64,000 nucleotides of DNA, from assembly GCA_946406115.1 (NCBI GenBank), contig OX291550.1:30480722-30544721 (forward strand). Reading direction: 5' to 3'. Below the pieces are notes generated by a model that did not search any database, was not told the origin of the DNA, and saw nothing but the letters and a program-made list of their open reading frames with translations. Positions 32,289 through 44,357 of this stretch are shown in pieces. The DNA comes from Apoda limacodes (Eukaryota > Arthropoda > Insecta > Lepidoptera > Limacodidae). The translations under genes were made by a program, and so were the position numbers. Numbering within the stretch: the stretch's first letter is position 1; every line of letters begins with the position of its first letter.

Positions 32289-32570
32289 TCAAAAAAGTAA
32301 ATAAACAAAAGTTATTATTTTTAATAAATAAATATGGATAAGAAGTGATGGGAAGTAAATAGCGAGTATGTTTTCACTTCTGCCGGCACTCCCGGAGTGC
32401 AACCCGTTTTTTTTTTTAGGCAGCCTATGGACGCTTGCAACACCAAGGGAATCACTTGCGCGTTGCCGACCCTTCAAAAATCTAATAACTTGTTTCTTGA
32501 AGAACCCCATAATGTAGTCCTTAGAGAAAACCTCATTCCGCAACTCAAGTGTTTGAGGTGACGTATTTCG
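32289..32570 (-). pseudogene. CR1-like LINE C-terminal tail and 3' UTR
   Basis: The minus strand reads LRNEVFSKDYIMGFFKKQVI, then RFLKGRQRASDS, then the non-coding 'ggtgttgcaagcgtccatag' terminus. This equals the end of the 4.3 kb fragment (GFFKEEVIKFLKG). It abuts the RT end of a different LINE at 32580, so two element ends are joined here. Confidence 0.75.
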
Positions 32571-32579
32571 ACGTCAGCT

Positions 32580-34013
32580 TTACCTTTTCTTGCAAATTAT
32601 CTCGGACCTGAACATCGCTAGAGATATCAAGACCAAGGATCCCAAGGCTCTTGGAGATGGTGAAGAGTGTGTTTCAGAATCATAGGTCCTCAGTTTATAT
32701 CTTGTTTTAAAGGTACCACCCCACATAGTAATACAATAAGGTATAATAGATTGGACTAGCGTTTTATAAATGTATGTAATAAGCGGTTTGTCAGAAATGT
32801 TACGCAGGTATTTGAATAACCAAATGAGTTTTCTTACAAGACTAGCGGCTACTTCAAGTTGTGGATACCAAGACAAGTTTTTGTCAATAATAATGCCTAG
32901 GTATTTGGTGGTTTTCTTTCTTTCAATTCTGGCACAGTTACATTGATTAGGGTGTGTATTCATACATGTGTGAGCCGTGAGATCTAAATCATGTCCGGGT
33001 TGAGTGATATCATTAATGAAGAAGGTAATGTAGTTGGTTTTTTCAGCATTTAAGGTAAGTAAATTTAGTTGTAACCAATCAGGTACTGAGTGCAAACCTG
33101 TTTCAGCCTCGGTAAACACTTCCTCCCAATTTTTTCCATGAAAGAGTAACGCAGTGTTATCTGCATATGAAAAGACTCTTCCATTTACAAGTTTCATATT
33201 TGCGAGGTCATTTATATAAATAAGAAATAGGGTTGGTCCAAGGACACTGCCCTGGGGTATTCCGTAATTAGAAGTTAGAATGTCTGAGCTAAAAGTGTTG
33301 TTAAGTTTTACGCGTTGTGTCCGGTTTTTGAGATAGTCAGTGAGGAGTCCTAAAGTTACCTCTAATACCACATTTCTCAAGTTTTTTTCGAAGTATGGAA
33401 ACAGAGATGGTATCAAAAGCTTTTTTAAATCGAAAAATATGCAGAGAGTTTTTTTTATCGTCGACATTTTTTGTTATGTTTTTCGTCAGGTCAAGAAGGG
33501 CATCCTCTTTGCTAATACCTTCTCGGAAGCCATATTGAGAATTAGATAATATATCATATTTTTTTAGAAATTTTAAGAGTCTATTGTTGATTAATTTTTC
33601 TATGATTTTAGATACGACTGCAAGCACAGAGATGGGTCTATAATTGTTTATATCGTGTCTGTCTCCATTTTAAAAAATTTGGGTGTATTATAGACCGTTT
33701 AAATAGATTAGAAAAAATACCTTGTTTAAAAATTAAAGTGGAAAGGTGAACAATTAAAGGTATCAGTTCTTTTTTTGCTAGTTTTATGAATTTTACAGGA
33801 ATGTGGTCCCAACCTGAGGCTGATTCGATTTTTAAATTATCTAATACTGATTCAATTTCAGAGAGATCCGGTTCAATAATGCCAATCGAATTGGGTTGTG
33901 ATGGAAGTGATGCAATATAATCGTTTACAAGTTTGGTGTCAGTTTTTATCTGTTTGGCTAATGATTTACCTATACTATAAAAGTGTTGATTTATGTATTC
34001 GGCTGATTCCAAG
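32580..34013 (-). pseudogene. Jockey-superfamily LINE ORF2: RT domain, frameshifted
   Basis: RT of a minus-strand LINE whose other parts lie at 34.1-34.9, 35.2-35.7 and 39.3-39.7 kb. 33638-34012: linker and fingers (SASGWDHIPVKFIKLAKKEL). 33337-33627: palm start (SQYGFREGISKEDALLDL, KKAFDT). 32580-33467: NYGIPQGSVLGPTLFLIYIN, then SYADNTALLFHG, where the YADD box has become YADN, then TTKYLGIIIDKNLSWYPQL and the thumb. At least two frameshifts, plus loss of a catalytic aspartate. The plus-strand copy at 55.1-56.9 kb is a close relative (SYADDTALLLHG, DKNLSWYPQL). Confidence 0.88.
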
Positions 34014-34129
34014 GGGTTGTTTTTTAAACGTGTTAGTTCTAAATTATTTGATTTTTCTTTATTTAAATAAGTAATGGTTTTAATACAAGATAAAAGTTCA
34101 TGTGTTAATGTTGTCTATAGGGTAGTTAA

Positions 34130-34860
34130 GGCGTCAGGATAATTAATAACAGTTTTATTCTTTTAGGCTTTGTAGGTTTTTTTTACTATAGATAAATGGT
34201 CATTCAAAACTGTGATTGTCGTTGAGAAGTTTTTTGGATCTAAGTCTGTTATGATGTGATCTAGGCAGCTGTTAATTCGTGTGTCAAATCTATGAGATTG
34301 ATAGATGTCTGAGTATTTGTCATTGTGTCCATTCATTATTTTGATATTTCTGTCTCCTGTTATAATGATGTTTTTATGTTTTAAGTGTGATAAGGAATCA
34401 TCGATAGAGTCAATAATTTTTTCAGGATTTTTTTCAGAAGGCGAAGATATATGAAAATTATTTTACACAAAGGAGAAGAAATTTCTAGGCAAGAAGCTCC
34501 AGAAAGCATGATTTCATTGACAACACAGCTACAACTCCGTCATTTTGATTTATTTTTCTTTCAGAACTATAATTTAGGTAATCAGGTCTGGCGGGCAGTG
34601 GTCTGTTTGGATTTATACGACATTCTGTCAAAACGATGATGTCGATATTTAGGTTTAGCATACTGAGATTGATATCTAGGTCATCAATATTTGATTGATT
34701 ATTATGAACACTTCTGATATTTTGTGTGACAATTGATAGGTTGGGGGTAGTTAGAGGTAATTTTTTTCATAATTCTTCAATATGACAGTTAACTGCTTTT
34801 ATGTTGTTATTATTGTCTATTTCTTGGATAAGGTGATTTTGCTTTTTATCCATTTGAGTT
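34130..34860 (-). pseudogene. LINE ORF2: endonuclease domain, degenerate
   Basis: Upstream part of the same minus-strand ORF2. N-terminal strand at 34690-34745 (LSIVTQNIRSVHNNQSNIDD), then IIVLTECRINPN (the TE active-site box), then IIITGDRNIKI near 34340 (GDxN motif, with Arg for Asn/Ile), then FDTRINSCLDHIITDLDP. A frameshift and an A-rich insertion-like stretch near 34450-34500 interrupt it. The function in live elements is target-site nicking. Confidence 0.8.
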
Positions 34861-35205
34861 GTGTAAGTGTCGAGGGGGTTGCTTGCAGTAAAGACAGTAG
34901 GGTTGTATTTTAACTTGACAGTTATATAGGTATGTAGGTATGTATAATATATGGAGACAGTTATGCTGGTGTGTATGTAATTTTAATGTATATAGGTGAT
35001 TTTTTTGAGGTTGGTGTGTGGTGTGTATGCTTTTTGAGTGTATTTTTCTAAGTTTTTTGTTGGGAGTCACGAATTGTTTATCTAGAAGTATGTTTATATA
35101 TGTACATAGTAATATTATTTCTAAGGTTAATTTTATGATTCTTACCGGTATATTAAACCAAACTAGAAGGTAGGTGTTTTGTAATAAAAGTATATATGAT
35201 ACTAG

Positions 35206-35735
35206 TCACTTATTCACTAGTTGTTGCACTTGAGATTCACTAGTGATGGTAATAATTGACGAGTTGTCATCCAGACGCAAATATATTTTTCCGTAGTAGG
35301 TCCAGCAGTATTTATAGTTTTTGGTCATTTTAATGTCTCTTGCGAGAAAAAAAAGTCTTGCTGATTTTGGTGTGAGATTCTCCGAGATATAAATTAGGAT
35401 ATCCGGGTTAGACTTTATTCCAAGGTGTTTGGCACTTACTTTATTTGATTTATTCATATGTTTAAAACTTTTTGCGGCCCTTAAGGTGTCTATTTTTCTG
35501 AAGGTGTTGGTAAATTCGACACTAAGTGTACTTTTTCTTTTTTGTCTCTATTTATTTTCATGATGTCCTTGATGTCGGATTTCTCAACGGTAAGTTTTAA
35601 GTTTTCAGATAATTTGAGCACCATACCTATTAGATCTTGTTTTGTCTCTTGGCCTTTTAGGGGGACATTTTTTATTTCAATGTTGGATTTCCTCTCCGTT
35701 GTCACAGAAGGGGACATAAATATGAACACATGACT
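35206..35735 (-). pseudogene. LINE ORF1, C-terminal nucleic-acid-binding part
   Basis: Minus-strand pieces TERKSNIEIKNVPLKGQETK (35490-35729) and, after a frameshift, AKHLGIKSNPDILIYISENL, then ARLFFLARDIKMTKNYKYCW (35206-35457). This is the order I know for the conserved C-terminal domain (FP-C type) of lepidopteran LINE ORF1 proteins. The matching coiled-coil N-terminal part is not adjacent; it lies at 39330-39721, so ORF1 has been split by inserted DNA. Confidence 0.7.
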
Positions 35736-36016
35736 TTCAGATAAAACAAATATTTAATTAATAAAATAAAATTTAAACTTTATATAAAAATATTTATATA
35801 TTTATATATATTTTATATATGTTTTCAGATATTTATATAATAATAATGTGCATTAAAATAAATAAAAAAAAAGAAGTAATCGCAAAAAAAAGTAGAAATG
35901 TGTAGGTTTGGTCAATTCCACTCTTTCTGGTAAAGAGTAAAGTACGACTTAACTTGAATCCAGATTCGGGGCGTAGCGATGCGTGTGTTCTGTGACTTCC
36001 CTCTGGACTCTCGTTC

Positions 36017-38134
36017 TTGAAAAATCTAACTTAATGCATAAACTTCCAGATTTGCTTTATAATGGCAACCCAAATGATATGTACAATACTGTTCTTGACA
36101 CTATTACTACAGAGTATAATAAAATATTTACTGCAAAAAAGAAACTTATTTCCAGTCGCTTTTGTTTTAGTGAATGGGCTACCCCAGGTATTCATAAAAG
36201 TAGGCGTAAACTGTATGAATTATATAAAGAAAAAACATATAATAATAGCCAAATATTTAGGGAATATTTAAAAAAATACTCAAAAACCTTTAAAAAGGTC
36301 TGTCTTGTTGCAAAAGCAATTCACCTCAGACATAAAGTAAAAAATTCAACAAATAAAATAAAAACTACATGGAACATAATAAATAATGAAACTGGTAAAG
36401 CTAGGCATTCTTGTCAGGACTTTGAGTTGATTGTAGATGATGCTAGTTTTAAAACAAATTCTGAGGTAGCAGTTGCCTTTGAACAGTTTTTTAGGAATAT
36501 CCCATTCAAAACAACTGAACATCTAAACTCAAGTCCAATCTTAGCAGAAAAATTATTAAAAGCTAGTGTTCCTGAATGTAACGTTCCCTTTGTATTTAAA
36601 AACATTAGTCCTACAGATATCATTAATACATTTAAAACATTAGAAATGAAAAACACCACAGACCTTTGGGGACTTTCTGTAAAAACTATAAATTCAATTA
36701 TTCATGTTATAGCACAACCCTTAGCCATTATATTTAATAGTTGTGTTGATAGTGGTGTGTTTCCTGATGAGATGAAACTTAGCAAAGTTATACCTCTTTT
36801 TAAATCAGGTAGTTCAACAGATCCTAATAATTTTCGGCCTATTTCAATACTACCTATACTCAGTAAAGTTTTTGAAAAAATCATACTTTGTCAAATGTTA
36901 AGCCATTTCTGTATTAATGAGCTACTTAGTAGTAAACAGTTTGGCTTTATGAAAGGCCGTTCCACAACTGATGCAGGAGTGGCACTATTAAAAAATATAT
37001 ATAACGCCTGGGAGGATTCGCATGACGCCCTTGGAGTGTTTTGTGATTTATCTAAGGCATTTGACTGTGTTCAACATGAAAATCTCATCAGGAAGCTACA
37101 TCACTATGGTATTAGAGGCAAAGCTCTCGACCTTTTGACATCCTATATGAGTAGGAGAGTACAGAAAATAGATGTCAACGGTGAAAGATCTCCGGGATCA
37201 GCAGTCACTATAGGAGTCCCTCAGGGCTCAATTTTAGGTCCTTTTCTATTTCTTATTTACATTAACGATCTCCCATATAATGTAAAAAACCATGACATTG
37301 TCTTATTTGCTGATGACACCTCTTTGCTTTTTAAAGTTAAGAGACGACAGACATGTTATAATGAATTAAATAATGCCCTTTCTAAAATTGTAAATTGGTT
37401 TAACGCTAATAATTTATTACTTAATGAAAAAAAAACCAAATGTGTAAAATTTACATTACCAAATGTTAGTCAGAGACAGACATGTATTAATATTAATGGC
37501 GAGCAATTAGAACTTGTTAATTCAACAGTCTTTCTTGGCATAACGCTGGACTCCAAACTTCAATGGGGTCCTCATATTCATAACCTAGCCAAAAAACTCT
37601 GCTGTGTATGCGATCAAGAAAATAAGACAATTGACCGATGTCGACACTGCAAAAATAGTATATTTTAGCTATTTCCATAGTTTAATGACATATGGTATCC
37701 TATTGTGGGGTAGCGCTGCTGATGTAAATACAATATTTTTGTTACAAAAAAGGGCAATTCGTGCTATTTATAAATTAGGATCTAGGATATCTCTGAGGGA
37801 TAGGTTTAGGGAAGTAAAAATTTTAACTTTAGTGTCGCAGTACATATATGAAAATCTTTTATATGTACATAAAAATATCAATAGTTTCAGCAAGAAAAGT
37901 GACGTTCACAAAGTAAATACTAGAAGTAAAAATAAGCTGTTGGTGCATGATACACGTCTACACAAAATAAGTAACTCTTTTATGGGGCAATGTATACACT
38001 TTTACAACAAAGTTCCCAATAAAATTCAAAATCTATCAATAAGTAAATTTAAATCTTTTATCAAGCAGGTACTTTGTAAAAAGGCATATTACAATATTTC
38101 AGACTATGTAAATGATAAAAATCCTTGGGACTGA
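36017..38134 (+). pseudogene. Jockey reverse transcriptase, one frameshift
   Basis: Long RT frame 36017-37668 continued by a second frame 37604-38134. Motifs in order: RKLYELYKEKTYNNSQ linker; NNFRPISILPILSKVFEKI; KQFGFMKGRSTTDA; CDLSKAFDCVQHENLI; GVPQGSILGPFLFLIYIND; LFADDTSLLF (intact catalytic box); FLGITLDSKLQWGPHI; then, after the frameshift near 37600, YGILLWGSAADVNTIFLLQK, RAIRAIYKLGSR and the C-terminus ending NDKNPWD. Only one break is seen in about 700 codons, so the copy is fairly young. The N-terminal endonuclease and ORF1 are missing, so it cannot move by itself. The apparent first residues from 35983 are flanking sequence. Confidence 0.92.
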
Positions 38135-38430
38135 TGATGCTCAATTACAGGATGCATAGGTAAACCAAATTAAAATGGAAATAACATAAAATTGTACGAC
38201 TAAAAATCTTTTATTTAAAACATTAATTGTATTTTAGTTTATTTAAGTGTTTTTAAAAGAGTAACTATCGAGTTTCTTGCCGGATTCTTCTCGGTAGAAA
38301 TCAACAACATTGTGAACCGGCGGGAAGGTGGGAGGGTTCAAAAAATAATATTTTATAACTTTGACGATTCAAAAGTGATTGTAAAATCCTTATTTGAATA
38401 AACCATTTTGACTTTGACTTTGACTTTGAA
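36017..38430 (+). mobile_element. Jockey LINE, 5'-truncated, with 3' UTR and (TTTGAC)n tail
   Basis: Plus-strand copy running from the linker before RT to a typical Jockey 3' terminus: 'gagtttcttgccggattctt' at 38270, then 'gaataaaccattttgac' and a tandem TTTGAC tail at 38407-38428. 5' truncation falls near 36017, since upstream bases do not fit the protein. It sits within the minus-strand LINE ORF1 described at 35.2 and 39.3 kb. Confidence 0.9.
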
Positions 38431-39320
38431 GGAAAACTCGTTGGCGGTACCAGAAAGGGGATGCTCCAGGTGTAGGTGTTGAATTCCATGATCAGCGCGA
38501 ATGCGTGACGTAAGTATCGGATGTGAAGGCGAAGATCAGATTTTTGAATATTTATTAAACGTCATCGAGGAACGAAGAATTCTGTACGAAGAATCCTGGC
38601 GAAGAATCCTGGCGAAGAACCCTGACAAAGAACCCTGAAACAAAGGTCGTATCAGATTCCCGTAGAAAACTAATCTCGACCTTTGCCACGATCTGCTTTC
38701 CTTCTATTGCCCTGCCTAAAACACTGGCCCTGGCCTCCAGGAAAAGCAGAAAGTGAGCAAAGGTTTAGAAAAATGGGGAAGCTGAAAAAAATAAATTTAC
38801 ACAAAAAAATCTAAAAAAAAATTAAAAGCAGCAAAAAGGCGGAGTATGTGTGTATGGTACTTACCCAGATTTCTGGTTCAAAAATTTCTAAAATGAAATA
38901 TTTTGGAACGACGTGCTCGCTTTCAACTACTTTCTCATGTGCGTCAAATCAGAGGGCGCAACTGGTTTTGTTAGATCGGTGACGCCTTGTAGAAAAAAAA
39001 TATCTAACTGGTGTGAGTGCCGAAGAAAAGTCGAGGTTAAACGATTTGCGGCGCTCGTTACCATATAAGGTAGTGATGGAGTTAAAAAGGAATGAAATTA
39101 ATGTTTGTGTGAGTGGATGACGTAGTATGACGTGTAAACTAAAAGTGTGGCAATAGCTAATTGCTATGCTTAAAATAAGGGTAAATGTTGGATAGCAGTT
39201 AAGTAGGTATTGTCGAGTTTGTGAGTGTGAATATATTAATTAAATAAATACTTTATAAAAAATAATTAATAAATAAATACTAATAAATACGCACGGATAT
39301 GAGGATTATTTTCATATACG
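38431..39320. other. Unassigned insert sequence
   Basis: Lies between the Jockey tail and the resumed minus-strand ORF1. Contains a short tandem stretch of 'gaagaatcctggc' near 38590-38640. No coding frame. It may be a separate insertion, since the Jockey alone does not account for the roughly 3.6-kb gap in ORF1. Confidence 0.45.
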
Positions 39321-39329
39321 TGACACCGT

Positions 39330-39721
39330 TCTTTGGTTTTCTTCTAATTTATTTTCTAAAATAATATTTTTTCTTATTCTTAATTTCTTCGGGTTTCTAG
39401 CTGCTCGATTTTTTGTTTGAGTTCTGTATTTTCTTCGCATAGCACTGTAATTGTGTCTTGGAAGGTGTTACTAGATTGTTGGATTTCTTTTAAGGTTGAT
39501 AAAATACTATTTGTTTAATCTTTCTGCGCCTGAGAAAATTCATTAAATAATTATTTTATGTCGCTTTAAAGATCCTTTGTTATACTCTCCAATTGAGAAT
39601 CACAGTTTTCATTATATCTTTTCCTTTTGAATCGGGTCATAACGTACTGCGTTGAGGTAATATTATCAACAGAGGATACGTCAGGTCAGTATTCTGATCT
39701 GTCCGGAGAACGGAACATCAT
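39330..39721 (-). pseudogene. LINE ORF1, N-terminal coiled-coil part
   Basis: From an ATG at 39721 the minus strand reads MMFRSPDRSEY, stop, PDVSSVDNITS, TRFKRKRYNENCDSQLESIT, and NSILSTLKEIQQSSNTFQDT then LCEENTELKQKIEQLE, a heptad-rich coiled coil. This is the N-terminal layout of LINE ORF1 proteins. The expected continuation (RKSNIEIKN) is found 3.6 kb away at 35.7 kb. At least three in-frame stops are present. Confidence 0.65.
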
Positions 39722-40081
39722 AAAAAACAAATAGATAACTGTGTAGTATTGCTCACGCAGGCTCGTAGCGTTTACGTCTCGTTCCGTAGCTCGTAGCAGC
39801 GTAGCACGGTGCTTGGTGGGGCGGCAGGTCACTGTCAGGAACTACGCGTGATATATTTTATAGCTAGATGCGAGACAAGGTTAGCAATTATTGACACTGT
39901 CTCTTTTCACCGAGAAAGTGAAGGGGCCGCATAGATGTTGACGGTTACCTGTTTTTTTTTTCATTGTCTAATTGGATTATTATTAGATTTCCACCTTTCT
40001 TCGTAAAGGATAAAGTTTATTTTAGATTCACTAATTATTTAAATTTTTAACCAAATAGAAATAGAGGATGTGTGACATTAT

Positions 40082-40400
40082 AAGTCGGCAGACTGGGATG
40101 GTTTGGGAGAATTTTATGCATCGTACCCGCGAAGGCAGCTCCGCTTTAGCTCAGAAAATCCTGACGTCTTCCCAGCCGCTCTGAGACAATCCTCACTGGT
40201 ATGGAATGATTTATTCCTAACCTGCTAGTAGCTGCTGGCGTCAAAAAACTACCGTAGTTTAATAGGTCTTGCAGAGAAGCTAAAATACTAAATCAAACTG
40301 CGTAGTAATAAGGTAGAACGGAATTACCGTTTCAGGTTTGCCGAATCAGGTAAATGACCGGAGAATACAAGAAACTATGACAGTTTCCAGACATCCATTC
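40082..40400 (+). pseudogene. CR1-like LINE ORF2 linker, first part
   Basis: The plus strand encodes KSADWDGLGEFYASYPRRQL, then RFSSENPDVFPAAL, the region between endonuclease and RT in this CR1-like family, followed by degenerate frames. The RT resumes at 41905; in between are a hairpin repeat and other sequence. Confidence 0.65.
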
Positions 40401-40714
40401 CTAGTTCTTTGTACATGTACAAGGTTTCAAATATAGAAACCGGAGGAACTTTTTTCCGATTGACAGATGGTGTCGTGCCGTATAACTTCTATATTTTCCT
40501 TTGCGTTGAGTTTAATTTTCTTCTAACTTATTTTCAACAACGCTCAAATAACTTTTATTATCTAAATAGATTTAGACACGCGGTAGCATGTCAAGCCAAG
40601 TTCAAGAGACAGAACTGGTGAGCGGCACCGTGTGTAATATTATACGAACCATTTGGAGCTACTTTTGACCCCCTCATAACTCAGAAACTATTTCGTATAA
40701 ACGTGTCAAACATC

Positions 40715-41018
40715 TGAAATTTATTTATAACAACATTTAATATTATTTCTTCTTATAACTTAGGATAATATATTGTAGCCTAAGGTCTGAATTGGCTAGT
40801 TTGTCATATACAAATAATATTATAGCCTTCGCAAGTTCTAAACCTGTTACTTGTCGGTTCTTCTTTTATTATTCCAAAAATTTGGCTTGCTGGTAGAAAC
40901 TAGCCATCGAACATAATAATTCGTATATGAGAATTAGCCAAATCAGACCTTAGGCTACAATATCTTATCCTAAGTTATAAGAAGAAATGATATTAAATGT
41001 TGTTATAAATAAATTTCA
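40715..41018. repeat. Foldback element: inverted repeat with arms of about 95 bp
   Basis: Arm 1 (40715-40811) and arm 2 (40924-41018) are near-perfect reverse complements; for example 'aacttaggataatatattgt' in arm 1 pairs with 'acaatatcttatcctaagtt' in arm 2. The loop is about 112 bp. No TIR transposase is present. A MITE or foldback element, or a locally inverted duplication, would explain it. It interrupts the CR1-like LINE. Confidence 0.9.
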
Positions 41019-41029
41019 GGAATGACAAT

Positions 41030-41155
41030 TGAACTTGGCACCCATTTAGATGTCACTTATTTTATCGTTGAATTCAACATCCAAGGAATATATCATAATA
41101 TTGAACTTGGCTCTCATTTCACATTTATGTTTTTGATGGGATTCATTATTATCTA
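41030..41155 (+). repeat. Dispersed 'gaacttggcacccat' repeat, copy 2
   Basis: Counterpart of 26071-26205. It directly follows the hairpin, so hairpin and repeat may be parts of one larger mobile unit. Confidence 0.6.
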
Positions 41156-41279
41156 AACCTGCAACTTAGTTGCCTATCCTATGTACTCAGCCAAGACCGT
41201 TTAGGTACGGTATTTTTATCAGTGCTATATTGTGGTTTGAAACTAATTCACGTAAGTAACTCATACATATATTTTCAGT

Positions 41280-41880
41280 GCTCACAAGAGTCACAACGGT
41301 CTGCCGTTTACCCTACGGCTCTTTGCCGTACCTACAGTCATTGAGAAGGCCATTCTCCTAAATTGCTCTGGTGGCCATTGCTCGTCATCTTTCGAGTGTA
41401 GTCCACGCTGAAGAGGAATCTGGGAATTTGCTATACTTCAGATCTTCGACCTGAGCCATACCGCTCAGTGGTTCTACGGGGCGAGAGTCCTCGGCCTGAG
41501 CAACACTGCTCTACGATTCTACGGGGCGAGCATCAGCACCGTGCATCATAGCATCGTGCCTGCTCACCAAGGCCCTGGGCTAACATTACACAACACACGT
41601 CCATAGGTTCCATAAAAGTCTGTCCCGTCCTCGTAAACCTACTCTGGCGGCGGATAACTACTGGATGTGGACGTCGTTGAGGACATCATCAGTCGGGCTT
41701 TAGGCTGAAGAATATATATTTTGCAAACCTTCTATCCAGAAGTCTGTGCAGGCAGGCTTACGGTTTTCTGTCTTACTGTATGGATAGGTATATATTAAGG
41801 GTTACGAATCACCTTAAGTGATTAGGTTCCACTGCAAACCATTAAAATTTGGGCAGTCTCTTTGCCTATAACTCGAATAC
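41280..41880. other. GC-richer non-coding stretch with a small internal duplication
   Basis: Contains two similar blocks (about 41450-41485 and 41495-41530) that share 'cctgagc' and 'ttctacggggcgag'. Part of it may be degenerate CR1-like linker. No frame survives. Confidence 0.4.
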
Positions 41881-41904
41881 ATCTAATATACCATGGTGAG
41901 GTAA

Positions 41905-42805
41905 GACCATGCCGGAAATCTTCATAACACAACGGGAGGTCCGGAGGGCGTTGTTTTCTCTAGACGTTCATAAGTCGAGTGGGCCAGACGGTATACCAGC
42001 AGTGGTGCTTAAACAGTGTACTCCTGAGTTGTGGCCTGTACTTACGCGCCGCTTTGCGCTCTTCTACCACGCTAGGCAATTTCCGTCTCCATGGAGGACT
42101 GCAAATGTGCAGCCAGTACTATTATTACATCCCTCCTCTCCAAGGTGATGGAGCGTGTGATCAACACAAAGCTTTTAAGATACCTAAAAAAACACGACCT
42201 GGTCAGCGACCGTCAATATGGCTTTCGCGACGGTCGCTCGACTGGTGACCTTTTAGTTTATCTCACACACCGATGAACACTAGCCATTGAGAGTCATGGG
42301 GAGGCATTGGTTGGTCTGGCACCGGTGTCTTCTATCGAAGTTGCCATCTGACGGAGTGCTTGAGGGTTTGTACAAATCGATAGGTAGCTATTGACTACGC
42401 ATTAGTTAGTTAGTTAGACGCATACGAGCCGTAGTTGACGGTAGTTGCTCTGGTAGCACAGACATTAATGCTGGTGTTCCGCAAGGCCGTCGCCAACGTT
42501 GTTTCTACAGCATATCAATAACATGTTGGACATTAACAACTTACATTGCTCTTCAGATGGCAGTACTGGAGACGCTTATGACACGGGTCGTGCAATCTTC
42601 CCTCGTTCTATTGTGGATTACTTGGGTCTCAAATCGAGACCACTCTGTCCAAGGTTTCGGACTGCGGACGGAAAAACTTGCTCCGATTCAACCCTACACA
42701 GACACAAGTCTGCGCGTTTACCACTAATGAAACCCCATTTACTGTGGTCCCACAATTCCAGAAGACTCTTCTCTCCATCTCTGTGCGGACAGACCCTTCG
42801 AAATC
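41905..42805 (+). pseudogene. CR1-like LINE reverse transcriptase relic, cut by BEL/Pao
   Basis: RT fragments on the plus strand: PEIFITQREVRRALFSLDVH, KSSGPDGIPAVVLKQC, LLSKVMERVINTKLLRYL, RQYGFRDGRSTGDLLVYLTH, NAGVPQG, then HINNMLDINNLHCSSDGSTG, where SSDG replaces the catalytic YADD. The tail reads NPTQTQVCAFTTNETPF and stops abruptly at 42805, where the BEL/Pao terminal repeat begins. Several frameshifts. Same family as fragments at 4.3, 17.6 and 32.4 kb. Confidence 0.85.
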
Positions 42806-44357
42806 TGTGGCACAAGGTTTTGCCCGTGACAAGAGTTTCTTCTGAGGCGCTTGAGATAAAAGGAAAACGCGTATATGCACACAACAGACCGATTTTATTT
42901 TTTATTTAACTTATGCTTCTAACTTAATTCTAACACATATTTACAAATATTTCACTTTAAACATTATATATTAGTATCTGATGGATACTTCTTGAAGCTT
43001 CTTGATTGATTGAATGCAAATACAAATTTTGTTCTATATTTATAATAAAAATAAAAAACCCCATCAGAGGTAGAGGTCGTTCCATAGAACCTTCTAGATT
43101 TAGTACTTAACTTATTGTACTTACTGTGGTGACTGAAAATCTAGCCCACACAAAAACTTAGTGAAAGACAACATATAGTAGTCGATATAGACATATATCG
43201 AAAGTGTAGGTATATCTACCTAGCTATAAATCGCTACTGCAGTTGGGGTCTCTATTGGCTATTGTCATCACAGTCACACGATTCTTGGCTTGACTATAAA
43301 ATAACGTTGTTTTACATTTTGAGGTTTTATAGCCAAACGGTAGGAGCTATAATGACGATAAGGGTGTCCCAAGATAGAGCTTTCGGATGCGGTTTTAATG
43401 ACATATAGTGGTATGTTCCATCATCTACGGTTAGGCCGTAGTGAGAGTAGAGCTAGAATTCTAGCTCTCAGGGCTTTCTGCCTATATTAGATGACTACAG
43501 CCTTTGTGCTATATGTCAAAAAATAGACCTAAAATTCGGACGTCTCTTTCAGTATTTTTGGTGTCTGTCAGTATGTTTAATCATGAAAAAATGTGTGATA
43601 CAAGATTTCAGGATTTTACTTGTGCTCCTGTACTTCAGGGTTTAAATTTACCTGTATGAAACCTTTTTTTTATCTTGGTAGATACCTACGAGAGATATCT
43701 AATGATATATTTACCTTTATCCTATGTAACCCGGTTGCTGAGTTATAAGCTACTGTATTGCATAAGTTTACATGTAATTTGCGCCCTAACCATACTATTT
43801 ACCGTAACGGTGTAGATACCTATGTATAGGGGCAAAGGTGTGCATTCAACCTGTGATACTTATTTTAGGCATAGCCTAAGGACTTAATGACCCTAGCCAG
43901 GTAAAGTTTCAGACAGTCTTTCCCTTTTTTACCCATAGACCCATCTCTTTTGTATCCCTATTTCAGTTTATTGTTATAGGAGTGAGGGAGAAAGGATGTA
44001 CAATACTCAACACGCTAACTATTTTCACCTGTAACTTTATACGGTCTATATAGAACTTTACATAGTAGTTCTGTACATTTTTGCACAACAAATGGCATAT
44101 GTTTTATATACATATATCAAACTGAGGATAGTCGTGCGTACAAAGTCCGCAACATGTCGGTACTTACACAATATTATTTTTGATATCAACAAATAGTAAA
44201 GAGGGGAAATGAAACAAACCTACTCTACTTTTACCTAACTTAATACAATTTCACACTTATTGTTATTACATTATTTTTAAATCTAAACTAGTCCCTATCA
44301 GGAAAATAGTTTTTATTGTGTAAATGTATACTTAATATTAACTTATTATTACGAAAT
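42806..44357 (-). repeat. BEL/Pao 3' LTR
   Basis: About 1.55 kb. Left edge 'tgtggcacaaggttttgccc', identical to the other repeat; on the coding strand the LTR therefore ends in ...ccaca. Right edge is near 'cttattattacgaaat'. It contains about 340 bp (roughly 43336-43675) lacking in the 5' LTR. Confidence 0.85.
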
